Source of the DNA: Candidatus Aenigmatarchaeota archaeon
GTDB lineage: Archaea > Aenigmatarchaeota > Aenigmatarchaeia > QMZP01
Reading direction: 5' to 3'
Assembly (NCBI GenBank): GCA_030666115.1
Contig: DAOUYM010000005.1
Location: 1 to 22,228 of the forward strand
Length of the DNA: 22,228 bases
In this document: in pieces, positions 14,475-21,269 of the stretch
How the letters are laid out: each line of letters opens with the position of its first letter
Position numbering within the stretch: the first letter of the stretch is position 1
The notes under the pieces: model-generated
What the model saw: only the letters and a program-made list of their open reading frames with translations
Told to the model about the DNA's origin: nothing
Databases searched by the model: none
Made by a program: the position numbers and the translations under genes

Positions 14475-14909
14475 TTATTTTATCAGGTCGAGGTTACCAT
14501 TTATCACGACGGGATGGATCCCCTCTATCTCATCCCTGAAGAAATCTATCTTCTCGTGGATTGGTATCGGGTTAAGGAGGAATATCTTTTTCTTGAAGTA
14601 GAAGGCAATCATCATCTCAGCGAAGGTGGCACCGCCTATGTAGTTCGGGATTCCATTCTTCTCTTCGTTCACAACCAGTATCGCGTCTCCATTCTTTATC
14701 TCGTCGAAGTGCCTTATTGTCAGCTCTTCCTTCACTGTGTTTATGTAGTCTTCCTTTTTCTTGAGATTCTCGGCGTCTTCGTGGTTATTCAGGTTGTACT
14801 TCTCTATACCATGAGGTATCACCACTTCATGTCCTCTCTCTATAAGCTGCTTTTGCGCTTCTTTTATCTTCTCAGGGAAGCTGGCGCTTCCACAGATCAC
14901 GATTCTCAT
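14475..14909 (-). CDS. Nucleoside 2-deoxyribosyltransferase-like Rossmann protein
   Basis: 144 residues. The N-terminus MRIVICGSASFPEKI is a first strand and loop typical of the nucleoside deoxyribosyltransferase-like group. HFDEIKNGDAILVVN and NYIGGATFAEMMIAF are conserved blocks of small archaeal and bacterial proteins in this group; IFLLNPIP follows. The Glu in ATFAEM is placed like the catalytic glutamate of the transferases. True substrates of these small relatives are not established. Some act on nucleosides or nucleotides and others may bind them. It has no SD and shares a central TATA box with the divergent TatD gene. Confidence 0.65.
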   Translation of the reverse strand: MRIVICGSASFPEKIKEAQKQLIERGHEVVIPHGIEKYNLNNHEDAENLKKKEDYINTVKEELTIRHFDEIKNGDAILVVNEEKNGIPNYIGGATFAEMMIAFYFKKKIFLLNPIPIHEKIDFFRDEIEGIHPVVINGNLDLIK

Positions 14910-14925
14910 GGATATTATTTGAAAC

Positions 14926-14937
14926 TATTTAATAAAT
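14926..14937. promoter_or_regulatory. Shared TATA box between two divergent leaderless genes
   Basis: TATTTAATAAAT sits in the middle of the 45-bp gap. Its centre is about 23 nt from the ATG at 14955 and about 23 nt from the start at 14909. No other good TATA and no SD is visible for either gene. Confidence 0.5.
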
Positions 14938-14954
14938 TCTTACCATTATAATCC

Positions 14955-15701
14955 ATGATCGACATACATTGCCACATATGCTTTCCCGATGCATACAAGG
15001 ATGTGGACTGGGTTGTGAAGAAAGCCAGGGAAGAAGGCATGGCAGGAATCATCGTATCGTCAGCCAGATATGACGAAGGCATTCGTGTACTGGAGCTGGC
15101 TGTAAAAGAGAAGGACTTCATCTTCTCTACACTTGGCTACCACCCGACCGAGGGGACCGACCATGAAGGTGTGCTGAAACTGATCAAGGAGAACAAGGAC
15201 AGGATTGTCGGTGTGGGGGAATGTGGCCTGGATTACCACTGGCAGAAGGATCCGGGAAAGAGAGGAGATCAGAAGAAGATATTCCAGAAGTTCATTGACC
15301 TGGCGAAGGAGACCAAGCTCCCCCTGGTCATACATTCCTGGGACGCTGAGCAGGACTGTTTCGATATGGTTAAGGATTCCGGTGCTAGGTGTGTGTTTCA
15401 TTGTTACTCAGGATCCAAGGAGCTGGCGCAGCAGATACTGGACAATGGATTCTGGATATCCATGTCCACCCACATTCTCTTTTCTAAGAATCACAGGAAG
15501 ATCATGAAAGTGATACCTCTTGAGAGGATATTGCTTGAAACAGACGCTCCGTGGCTCTCACCAAACAAGCCCGAACCCAACTATCCCTGGAACATAAAGT
15601 TATCAGCTAAAAAGATTGCGGACATCAAGAATACGACGACAGAAGAGATTCTGGAAAGGGCCAAGAAGAACGCGATTGATTTCTTTTCTCTCAACATATA
15701 A
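14955..15701 (+). CDS. tatD: TatD-family metal-dependent hydrolase
   Basis: 248 residues, the full family length. The metal ligands are in place: MIDIHCHICFP (His-x-His at the start), GVGECGLDYHW (Glu), LPLVIHSWDAE (His), VFHCYSG (His) and ILLETDAPWLSP (Asp). TatD proteins are TIM-barrel hydrolases, and bacterial members act as 3'-5' exonucleases or DNases in repair; YGYHP-like LGYHPTEG is also present. It is read from a leaderless promoter shared with the divergent gene. It ends 29 nt before rqcH, whose TATA box overlaps the tatD stop. Confidence 0.92.
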   Translation: MIDIHCHICFPDAYKDVDWVVKKAREEGMAGIIVSSARYDEGIRVLELAVKEKDFIFSTLGYHPTEGTDHEGVLKLIKENKDRIVGVGECGLDYHWQKDPGKRGDQKKIFQKFIDLAKETKLPLVIHSWDAEQDCFDMVKDSGARCVFHCYSGSKELAQQILDNGFWISMSTHILFSKNHRKIMKVIPLERILLETDAPWLSPNKPEPNYPWNIKLSAKKIADIKNTTTEEILERAKKNAIDFFSLNI

Positions 15702-15706
15702 ATTTA
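15696..15706 (+). promoter_or_regulatory. TATA box of rqcH
   Basis: ATATAAATTTA is centred 30 nt before the ATG at 15731 and overlaps the tatD stop codon. It predicts transcription starting just before the ATG, which supports the upstream start and hence the acidic N-terminal extension of the protein. Confidence 0.5.
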
Positions 15707-15730
15707 ACGTAACAGGACCAATTCTTAAGC

Positions 15731-18091
15731 ATGGATGAAACGGATTCGATGGATAATACAGAGAGTACTGAGAATGTGGAGAACGTAGAGAATGTGGAAA
15801 GTGTGGATGTTACTGAAAGTGCAGATGGTACTGGAGAGAAAGAGAAGATCAAGGATAGTGATAAGACCAGAGCTGAGAAGAAGGAAATAACAGCGCTTGA
15901 TCTTAAGTTTCTGGTCAAGGAACTCAGGGAGGAGATAACAGGGGGAATGGTAAGGAAGATATACCAGTACAGTGGATCAAAGACCAAGCAGTTCCTTTTC
16001 GAGATATTCGTCCCCACCAGGGGCGGGTTATGGCTGTACGTGGACAGGCAGAAGATGTTCATCACCAAGAGGAAGAAGGCAAGCCCACAGGAACCCCCAA
16101 GCTTCTGTATGTTCCTCAGGAAACACCTGATGGGAAAGAAGATAGAGGATATCAGGCAGCATGGGTTTGACAGGATAATCGAGATATCGACCCATGAGAA
16201 CATACTGATATTCGAGCTGTTCTCCCAGGGCAACGCCATACTCTGCGATAAGAGCTACAACATAATAATGCCGCTGCAGGTGCAGAGATGGAGGGACAGG
16301 GAAGTCAGACCCAAGATCCCGTACAAGTATCCTCCTAAAGTGAATGATCCGTTCGACCTGGACCTGGACTCACTGAAGATGTCATTGGCAAAGAATGAGA
16401 AGAAGATCATAGCGTATCTTGCAAGCAACCTGGGATTTGGCTCGATCTATGCATCAGAGATATGCACAAGGGCCGGTGTCGACAGCGAATCGCTCACGAA
16501 TGAACTGGGACTGGGCCAGGTACTGAAACTGCACCAGTCCATCCAGAACATAGGGAACGAGAAGCCTGGTCCGATGGTCTATGATGAGACTGTATCACCG
16601 TTCCCGCTACAGGAATGCAAGGACAGGGATTCGCGTCCCTTCGGAAGCTTCTCGGATGCACTTGACGAATTCTTCTCAGGACAGGAGATAGAGACCAGGA
16701 AGGAGGAGGTTAAGAAGATTGTTGAGGGTGAGAAGGAGAAGGTTGAGAGGATAGTGGAGAAGCAGGACAAGGCGATAGAAAAATGGGAAGGGATAGAAAG
16801 CGATTCCAGGATAATGGCAGAGAAGATATACACCAATTACTCAACCGTCGAGGGTGTGCTGAATGGCATAAAGAAGGCGAAGGATTCCGGGTTGTCCTGG
16901 GAGGAGATAAAACAAAAAGTGAAGTCAGAAGATACGCCTGAGGCAGAGGCTATAAAGGAAATAAAGGAGAATGATGGTATTGTGATACTGAACCTGGGTG
17001 GAATGGACATCCCTATTGATATACGGAAGAGTGTTGAAGAGAATGCGCAGAAGTTCTATGAGGATGCGAAGTGGGCGAAGAAGAAGTACAAGGGAGCAGG
17101 AGAAGCAAGGGAGGAGTACACCGGGAAGCTTGAAGAAGCTGAGAAGCAGGTGATGAAACAGGGGGAAAGGGATTTCTCAAGGGAGGTCTTTCCTGTTGAG
17201 AAGAGGCTTGAGAAAGAGACCGGGAAGGAGCCTGATTCAGAAGGAACCGAAACCGGAGGGGACGAAGAGCCAGAGAGGGAAGAGCCCGGGAATAAGGAGA
17301 CCGAAGATAATGACAATGATGGAATGATTATAGATGGACCGCCCAGGGAAGACTTTGAACCCAAGGAATCTGGGAACGAGCCTGAACTCACGCCGGCAAG
17401 CTCAATGACTGAGAAACCGAAGAGGAAGCGGGGGAAATGGTATGAGAAGTTCAAGTGGTTCCACTCCTCACAGGGATTCCTTGTCGTTGCTGGAAGGAAT
17501 GCCACACAGAACGAGAACCTGATAAAGAAGCGCACGGATAACAATGATGTCGTCTTCCATGCTGACATCCAGGGAGCAGCCTTTGTCGTGATAAAATCAG
17601 AGGGGCACGAGGTACCTGATGAGACCAAGAAAGAAGCTGCTGAGTTCTCTGCTGCCAACTCCAAGGCATGGTCAAGGGGGATGGGGAACGTTGATGTTTT
17701 CTCTATTAGGCCAGAACAGATATCCAAGAGCCCGCCTTCCGGCCAGTACCTGACCAAGGGATCCTTCGTGGTTAATGGTGAGCGAATGTGGTACAGGGAC
17801 ATGGAACTGAAGCTTTCTGTTGGCGTGAATATAGACAGGGAAGAGAGGATCGCTACTGTGATGGCGGGTCCTGTGATGGCCATGAGGAAGAACTGCCAGT
17901 ATTTCGTTACCATAAAACCCGGGTTCAAGAAAGGAATGGAACTTGCCAACACCATCAAGAACAAGATACTCATAAAGGCCACGCCTGAAGACAAGCAGCT
18001 GATAGAGAGGGTACCCATTGATGAATTCCAGGTAGTCATCCCATCAGGAATGGGTGACGTAATGGAGTATGTAGGCAGGGACTACATGTAG
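15731..18091 (+). CDS. rqcH: RqcH/NFACT (Rqc2/Tae2 homologue), ribosome-associated quality control
   Basis: 786 residues. Residues 1-50 are an acidic Asp/Glu/Ser/Thr extension with a repeated ENVENV motif. The NFACT-N domain follows (ALDLKFLVKELR; PPSFCMFLRKHLMGKKI), with the conserved Asp147-Arg148 in GFDRII that bacterial RqcH needs for tRNA-directed tailing. Helical and coiled-coil parts span about 320-490. An acidic, disordered linker of about 70 residues (495-565) precedes the NFACT-R domain (about 572-700: KWFHSSQGFLVVAGRN, FHADIQGAAFVVIK). The protein binds obstructed large ribosomal subunits and tags stalled chains for removal; alanine tailing is known in bacteria and inferred here. 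The acidic extension and linker are unusual. The 3' end overlaps the convergent methyltransferase by 10 bp. Confidence 0.92.
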   Translation: MDETDSMDNTESTENVENVENVESVDVTESADGTGEKEKIKDSDKTRAEKKEITALDLKFLVKELREEITGGMVRKIYQYSGSKTKQFLFEIFVPTRGGLWLYVDRQKMFITKRKKASPQEPPSFCMFLRKHLMGKKIEDIRQHGFDRIIEISTHENILIFELFSQGNAILCDKSYNIIMPLQVQRWRDREVRPKIPYKYPPKVNDPFDLDLDSLKMSLAKNEKKIIAYLASNLGFGSIYASEICTRAGVDSESLTNELGLGQVLKLHQSIQNIGNEKPGPMVYDETVSPFPLQECKDRDSRPFGSFSDALDEFFSGQEIETRKEEVKKIVEGEKEKVERIVEKQDKAIEKWEGIESDSRIMAEKIYTNYSTVEGVLNGIKKAKDSGLSWEEIKQKVKSEDTPEAEAIKEIKENDGIVILNLGGMDIPIDIRKSVEENAQKFYEDAKWAKKKYKGAGEAREEYTGKLEEAEKQVMKQGERDFSREVFPVEKRLEKETGKEPDSEGTETGGDEEPEREEPGNKETEDNDNDGMIIDGPPREDFEPKESGNEPELTPASSMTEKPKRKRGKWYEKFKWFHSSQGFLVVAGRNATQNENLIKKRTDNNDVVFHADIQGAAFVVIKSEGHEVPDETKKEAAEFSAANSKAWSRGMGNVDVFSIRPEQISKSPPSGQYLTKGSFVVNGERMWYRDMELKLSVGVNIDREERIATVMAGPVMAMRKNCQYFVTIKPGFKKGMELANTIKNKILIKATPEDKQLIERVPIDEFQVVIPSGMGDVMEYVGRDYM

Positions 18092-18822
18092 GGCTTCCTG
18101 CAAACGAAAATGGCTTTCTTTTCAGAGCGATGTTTCTTAGCGGAATTAAAATTCTTTTCAAGAACAAAAACCTCGAATCCTGTTTCCTTGAGCATTTTCT
18201 TAAGTTCATCAATACTAAACGCACCCATAACATGATGATCGTGTAATTTCTCACCATTAATAAAGAAATCTATTTCCAAATCCATGACATTTTCCTTTTT
18301 GTTATATATCCATTGCGGTATAAAAATTATTTTAAGGTCCCCTCTCTCATATTTATATTCCTCTGTTTTGTGGTTTATTCCAATGGATTTGTCCACAACA
18401 TCAAAAATCACCAGTCCCCCCTTCTCAAGGTGTGAATAGAATCCTGAAAGGGTTTTCTTCATTTCATCTCTGTTTTTATTGTAGAGTATGGATGTGAAGA
18501 AACATATTATTGTTCCAGATTTTTCTTTCATTTTCAGTTTCTTCATGTCACCTAACACAAACTTAACATTTGAGTTTTTCTTCTTTGCTTCCTCAAGCAT
18601 TTCATTGCTTATATCAAAACCAGTAACTTCAAATCCTCGTTTTTGGAGAAAATCAGCATGTGTGCCAGTTCCGCAGGCAACGTCAAGGATCTTATTGCTT
18701 CCTGACTTATTGAATTTTCTTATTACATTAACGAAGAAATCTACCTGCTTATCATAATCAATGTAGTGATAGATTCTGTCGTAATACTTTGCCAATCTAG
18801 TATAAAATGTTTCCTTATTCAT
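18082..18822 (-). CDS. Class I SAM-dependent methyltransferase, AT-rich
   Basis: 246 residues. The SAM site is ILDVACGTGTHADFL (45-59), followed by acidic Asp in VTGFDISNEML and by VKFVLGDMKKL, a standard class I order. YYDRIYHYIDYDKQVDFF at the start is typical of the small-molecule methyltransferase group. The substrate cannot be told. The start overlaps the DHH gene stop (ATGA, 18819-18822), so translation is coupled. The base composition is visibly more AT-rich than its neighbours, with aaa, ttt and att codons dominant, suggesting later acquisition. The C-terminal Tyr-Met-stop is encoded in a palindrome shared with rqcH. Confidence 0.85.
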   Translation of the reverse strand: MNKETFYTRLAKYYDRIYHYIDYDKQVDFFVNVIRKFNKSGSNKILDVACGTGTHADFLQKRGFEVTGFDISNEMLEEAKKKNSNVKFVLGDMKKLKMKEKSGTIICFFTSILYNKNRDEMKKTLSGFYSHLEKGGLVIFDVVDKSIGINHKTEEYKYERGDLKIIFIPQWIYNKKENVMDLEIDFFINGEKLHDHHVMGAFSIDELKKMLKETGFEVFVLEKNFNSAKKHRSEKKAIFVCRKPYM

Positions 18823-19766
18823 ATCATCCTGTTCAGCTTCTCGAGGAATTCCTTGAATGTTCCTAACGGGATCTTGGCTCCGGCAGCTTCTGCGTGACCA
18901 CCGCCTGAACCGCCAACTTCTTCTGCTGCGTTCTCTGCGAGCTCATTGAGTTTAAGCCCGGTTATTCTGGCTCTCATGGTTATGTCCACGTATTTGTCCC
19001 TTTTATGGACGTACAGGCCTAAAGGTTTGTCCCGGGCAGTGGCAGCGAAAAGGGCCGAGGGTCCACGGAAGCCGAATGATGGGAGATCCTTGGTGTAGGC
19101 TATCTTTCCTGATGTCACGGCCTTTCTCTTTATTATCTCATACAGGTCGAATTCCCTGTTGACTGCCTGTTTTGCTGAGTTGACCAGGCCGGGAATATCC
19201 GAGGGGTTATCACCCATCGCAAGGGTCTTCACTATCCTTCTCTTGGCATTATAGCTATCGAATGCATCGTTCTTTGTTCCCAGCACTATAGTGGAGACCT
19301 CAAAGAAGAGTGCCCTGCGATCCCAGTTCATTATTCTTTCCTTCACGAATGGTGTGTCATCCGAGTAGTCGCCTATTGCCCCGTATATGGCGATCCAGAC
19401 TCTCTCCCTGGGGATGCTTTTCTGGTAGTACCTGTATATGAGCTCTGAAGCGCTGGTGTCAATCTCATGCATGAATACGCTCGTGTTCTTTATTATATCC
19501 TGCCTCTTTATTGTCCTGGGAAGGATGTGGTGATCGAAGTACAGAACTTCTTTTTTCTCTCCCAGAAGCTTGGATATCTCGGGTGCATCCCTTCTGGTCA
19601 GGGCTATGTCTGTTATTATTATCCTGTCCGAATCAAGGTGTTCCAGATCATGGCAAATGGATACTGGTTTTGTAAAGAAAACGTCTGCGTCAGGGAACTT
19701 GCTAAGTGCGACAGCACCTGCACAGATTCCGTCACAATCAGCATGTGTCAGTATTGTGGTCGTCAT
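18819..19766 (-). CDS. DHH-family phosphoesterase (RecJ/nanoRNase type)
   Basis: 315 residues. Motif I is ILTHADCDGICAG (Asp10, Asp12), motif II ITDIALTRRD (Asp53), motif III YFDHHILP (Asp78-His79-His80) and motif IV GAIGDYSDD (Asp132). The C-terminal DHHA1 signature GGSGGGHAEAAGA is at 285-297. These residues bind two metal ions for hydrolysis of short RNA or DNA, or of dinucleotides. The length fits stand-alone archaeal DHH-DHHA1 proteins rather than full RecJ/GAN. It starts from a divergent palindromic promoter shared with the zinc protein gene, and is followed by an overlapping methyltransferase. Confidence 0.9.
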   Translation of the reverse strand: MTTTILTHADCDGICAGAVALSKFPDADVFFTKPVSICHDLEHLDSDRIIITDIALTRRDAPEISKLLGEKKEVLYFDHHILPRTIKRQDIIKNTSVFMHEIDTSASELIYRYYQKSIPRERVWIAIYGAIGDYSDDTPFVKERIMNWDRRALFFEVSTIVLGTKNDAFDSYNAKRRIVKTLAMGDNPSDIPGLVNSAKQAVNREFDLYEIIKRKAVTSGKIAYTKDLPSFGFRGPSALFAATARDKPLGLYVHKRDKYVDITMRARITGLKLNELAENAAEEVGGSGGGHAEAAGAKIPLGTFKEFLEKLNRMI

Positions 19767-19775
19767 CTAATCATT

Positions 19776-19799
19776 TATATACTTATTCTGAAGTATATA
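19776..19799. promoter_or_regulatory. Palindromic divergent promoter
   Basis: TATATACTT (19776-19784) and AAGTATATA (19791-19799) form a perfect inverted repeat with a six-base spacer. Each arm contains a TATA box. The left arm lies about 22 nt before the zinc protein ATG (19801), and the right arm about 31 nt before the DHH start (19766). Confidence 0.6.
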
Positions 19800-19800
19800 T

Positions 19801-20004
19801 ATGGAAAAAGCAGGCATCTGCATGCATTGCAAAGGTCTTGCCAATCCGGCATATTCCTGCAAGATGTGTGGTGCGATAGTTTGTGAAAACTGTTTTGACC
19901 ACGAACTAGGATTCTGCAGGGCATGTGCAAATAAGGTCAGGCCTGGAAGGAAGAAACCGATAGAAGAGCATGTGAAATCCATGCAGGACGAAGAGATGTT
20001 CTGA
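19801..20004 (+). CDS. Small eight-cysteine zinc-binding protein (binuclear treble-clef-like)
   Basis: 67 residues. Eight cysteines form four CxxC pairs: CMHC (7,10), CKMC (20,23), CENC (28,31) and CRAC (39,42), with spacings of 9, 4 and 7. This fits two zinc ions, possibly in a cross-braced RING- or B-box-like arrangement. The C-terminal 25 residues are basic then acidic. Small archaeal proteins of this type are common and uncharacterised; RNA or protein binding is possible. It is read from a leaderless promoter divergent from the DHH gene. Its stop is only two bases before the tRNA-Ser gene, so the two may share a transcript. Confidence 0.8.
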   Translation: MEKAGICMHCKGLANPAYSCKMCGAIVCENCFDHELGFCRACANKVRPGRKKPIEEHVKSMQDEEMF

Positions 20005-20043
20005 GTGCTGGGATGTCCGAACGGTTAAGGAGCACGCCTGGAA

Positions 20044-20067
20044 GTTTCGATTGAATAGTTCCTGGAT
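20044..20067 (+). other. tRNA-Ser intron 1 (anticodon loop, 24 nt)
   Basis: CCTGGA occurs at both ends of the insertion (20037-20042 and 20061-20066). The cut after A37 is chosen because a purine at 37 and the canonical intron position are both satisfied. Confidence 0.75.
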
Positions 20068-20100
20068 AGCGTGTGCCCATATGGGCTTGGGGGTTCGAAT

Positions 20101-20193
20101 AGGCCTGACGGCATGCATCGAATCGAACGATGACTTGGATCGGTTGTTCAGGTCATCTATCACTGTTTAACCGGGCCGTCTTTCCAAGGGATT
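20101..20193 (+). other. tRNA-Ser intron 2 (T-loop, about 93 nt)
   Basis: Removal restores a seven-base T-loop TTCGAAT and a full T-stem. The intron closes with GACGGC/GCCGTC. I could not draw a textbook bulge-helix-bulge at its ends. No open frame or convincing guide RNA box was found in it. Confidence 0.75.
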
Positions 20194-20263
20194 CCCTCTC
20201 CCAGCGTTTACCCCACAAATTAGAGTTTTTTAGTAAATTAAATAGAAATTTCACCCACACAAG

Positions 20264-20296
20264 TATCGGATAGATAGATTTATAAGCTATCCGATA
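20264..20296 (+). promoter_or_regulatory. Palindromic operator around the TATA box of the Fic gene
   Basis: TATCGGATAG (20264-20273) and CTATCCGATA (20287-20296) are a perfect 10-bp inverted repeat. The 13-base spacer contains TTTATAAG (20279-20286), a TATA box centred 26 nt before the ATG at 20309. A protein bound here would block the promoter. The Fic protein's own C-terminal DNA-binding domain is the first candidate. Confidence 0.7.
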
Positions 20297-20308
20297 TAAT
20301 ATATATAC

Positions 20309-21223
20309 ATGATAATTGAAAAGGAATTCTATGAGAGAATATTGAGGAAGAAGAAAGAGCTTGATAACCTGAGACCACTTCCAAAAATTGCCCTTGAGAA
20401 GCTGAGAAATCAGTTTGCCATAGAACTTGCTTATAACTCGAACGCCATAGAGGGTAACACGCTCACGCTAAAGGAAACCAAGCTTGTTATAGAGGAGGGT
20501 ATAACCATAAAGGGAAAACCAATGAGGGAGCATTTTGAAGCTATAAACCATCAAAAAGCATTTGTTTTATTGGAAAATATCGTAAAGAAGAAAACAGATA
20601 TAACAGAACATATGATAAAAGACATGCACAAGATAATTCTTACATGGATAGATGATGAATATGCTGGAAGATATAGGAATGTGAATGTGAGTATTCTTGG
20701 AGCAATAAGAAGTCCCCCAAGATTTGAAAAGGTATCAAAAAGAATGGAAGAATTCATAAATGAAATAAAAACAAACCCAGAAAAACTAAATGTGATAGAA
20801 CTTGCCGGATTGATACATTATAGATTAGCTGAGATACATCCTTTCATAGATGGTAATGGAAGGACAGCCAGACTTACTATGAATCTCTTCCTTATGTCAC
20901 ATGGATATCCTATTACATTGATATTGAAAGTTGATAGGAAGAAATATTATGATAGGCTTAAGAGATCGGATCAGGGGGATATGAAACCTTTCATTGACTT
21001 TATAGGAATGAATGTGGAAAGAAGTCTGGATCTGTATCTTGATGTATTTAAAGGTGGACCGGAATATGTCAGCCTGACCGAGGCTGCAAAAGGCACACCT
21101 TATTCACAGGAATACCTTAGCTTATTGGCGAGAAAGGGCAGAATAGAAGCCATCAAATTAGGAAGGAATTGGGTTATAAAGAAAGAGGCCATTAAGAAGT
21201 ATATTAAATCAAAGAAGAAATGA
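20309..21223 (+). CDS. Fic-family AMP-transferase with N-terminal inhibitory motif and C-terminal excisionase-type DNA-binding domain
   Basis: 304 residues. The Fic active site HPFIDGNGRTAR is complete (His177 to Arg188), as needed to transfer AMP from ATP to protein hydroxyl groups. An inhibitory motif of the [S/T]xxxE[G/N] type, SNAIEG with Glu48, lies in the N-terminal helix, so the enzyme would be self-inhibited (class II). Residues about 252-300 (SLTEAAKGTPYSQEYLSLL, then LGRNWVIKKEAI) resemble the excisionase/MerR-like DNA-binding domain. Such Fic proteins are widespread in bacteria and some archaea. The leaderless promoter is bracketed by a 10-bp palindrome, which suggests autoregulation. 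The gene is AT-rich with long runs of aaa and ata codons, suggesting recent transfer. No antitoxin gene is adjacent. Confidence 0.9.
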   Translation: MIIEKEFYERILRKKKELDNLRPLPKIALEKLRNQFAIELAYNSNAIEGNTLTLKETKLVIEEGITIKGKPMREHFEAINHQKAFVLLENIVKKKTDITEHMIKDMHKIILTWIDDEYAGRYRNVNVSILGAIRSPPRFEKVSKRMEEFINEIKTNPEKLNVIELAGLIHYRLAEIHPFIDGNGRTARLTMNLFLMSHGYPITLILKVDRKKYYDRLKRSDQGDMKPFIDFIGMNVERSLDLYLDVFKGGPEYVSLTEAAKGTPYSQEYLSLLARKGRIEAIKLGRNWVIKKEAIKKYIKSKKK

Positions 21224-21228
21224 GGACC

Positions 21229-21264
21229 TTTTTATAAGCCAGGGAAAATAATTATAATTAGGTG
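21229..21264 (+). promoter_or_regulatory. Promoter and SD of the KamA-like gene
   Basis: TTTTTATAAG at 21229-21238 predicts transcription from about 21260. GGTG at 21261-21264 is a short SD five bases before the ATG at 21270. Confidence 0.5.
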
Positions 21265-21269
21265 TCTGG

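Larger units (their letters stand above)
20007..20206 (+). tRNA. tRNA-Ser(GGA) with two introns, one in the T-loop
   Basis: The acceptor arms are GCTGGGA (20007-20013) and TCCCAGC (20199-20205), with G73 at 20206 and no encoded CCA. The D-arm is TCC...GGA. The anticodon stem is CACGC (20033-20037) with GCGTG (20069-20073), and the anticodon is GGA (20040-20042). Intron 1 is 24 nt (20044-20067) at the canonical 37/38 position. The long variable arm GCCC-ATAT-GGGC marks a class II tRNA. The T-stem GGGGG (20089-20093) pairs with CCCTC (20194-20198), one G-U pair, only if about 93 nt (20101-20193, boundary uncertain by one) are removed from the end of the T-loop TTCGAAT. Within intron 2, GACGGC (20107-20112) pairs with GCCGTC (20175-20180). 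The spliced tRNA would be about 83 nt. Six T at 20226-20231 may end transcription. Confidence 0.88.

Noticed and set aside
17056..18039. 327-codon minus-strand frame inside rqcH
   Set aside because: Antisense shadow of a well-supported conserved gene; Ser/Pro/Phe-rich and without initiation signals.
20101..20193. Possible box C/D guide RNA within tRNA intron 2
   Set aside because: CGATGA and CTGA occur, but in the wrong order and spacing, with no D' or C' boxes.
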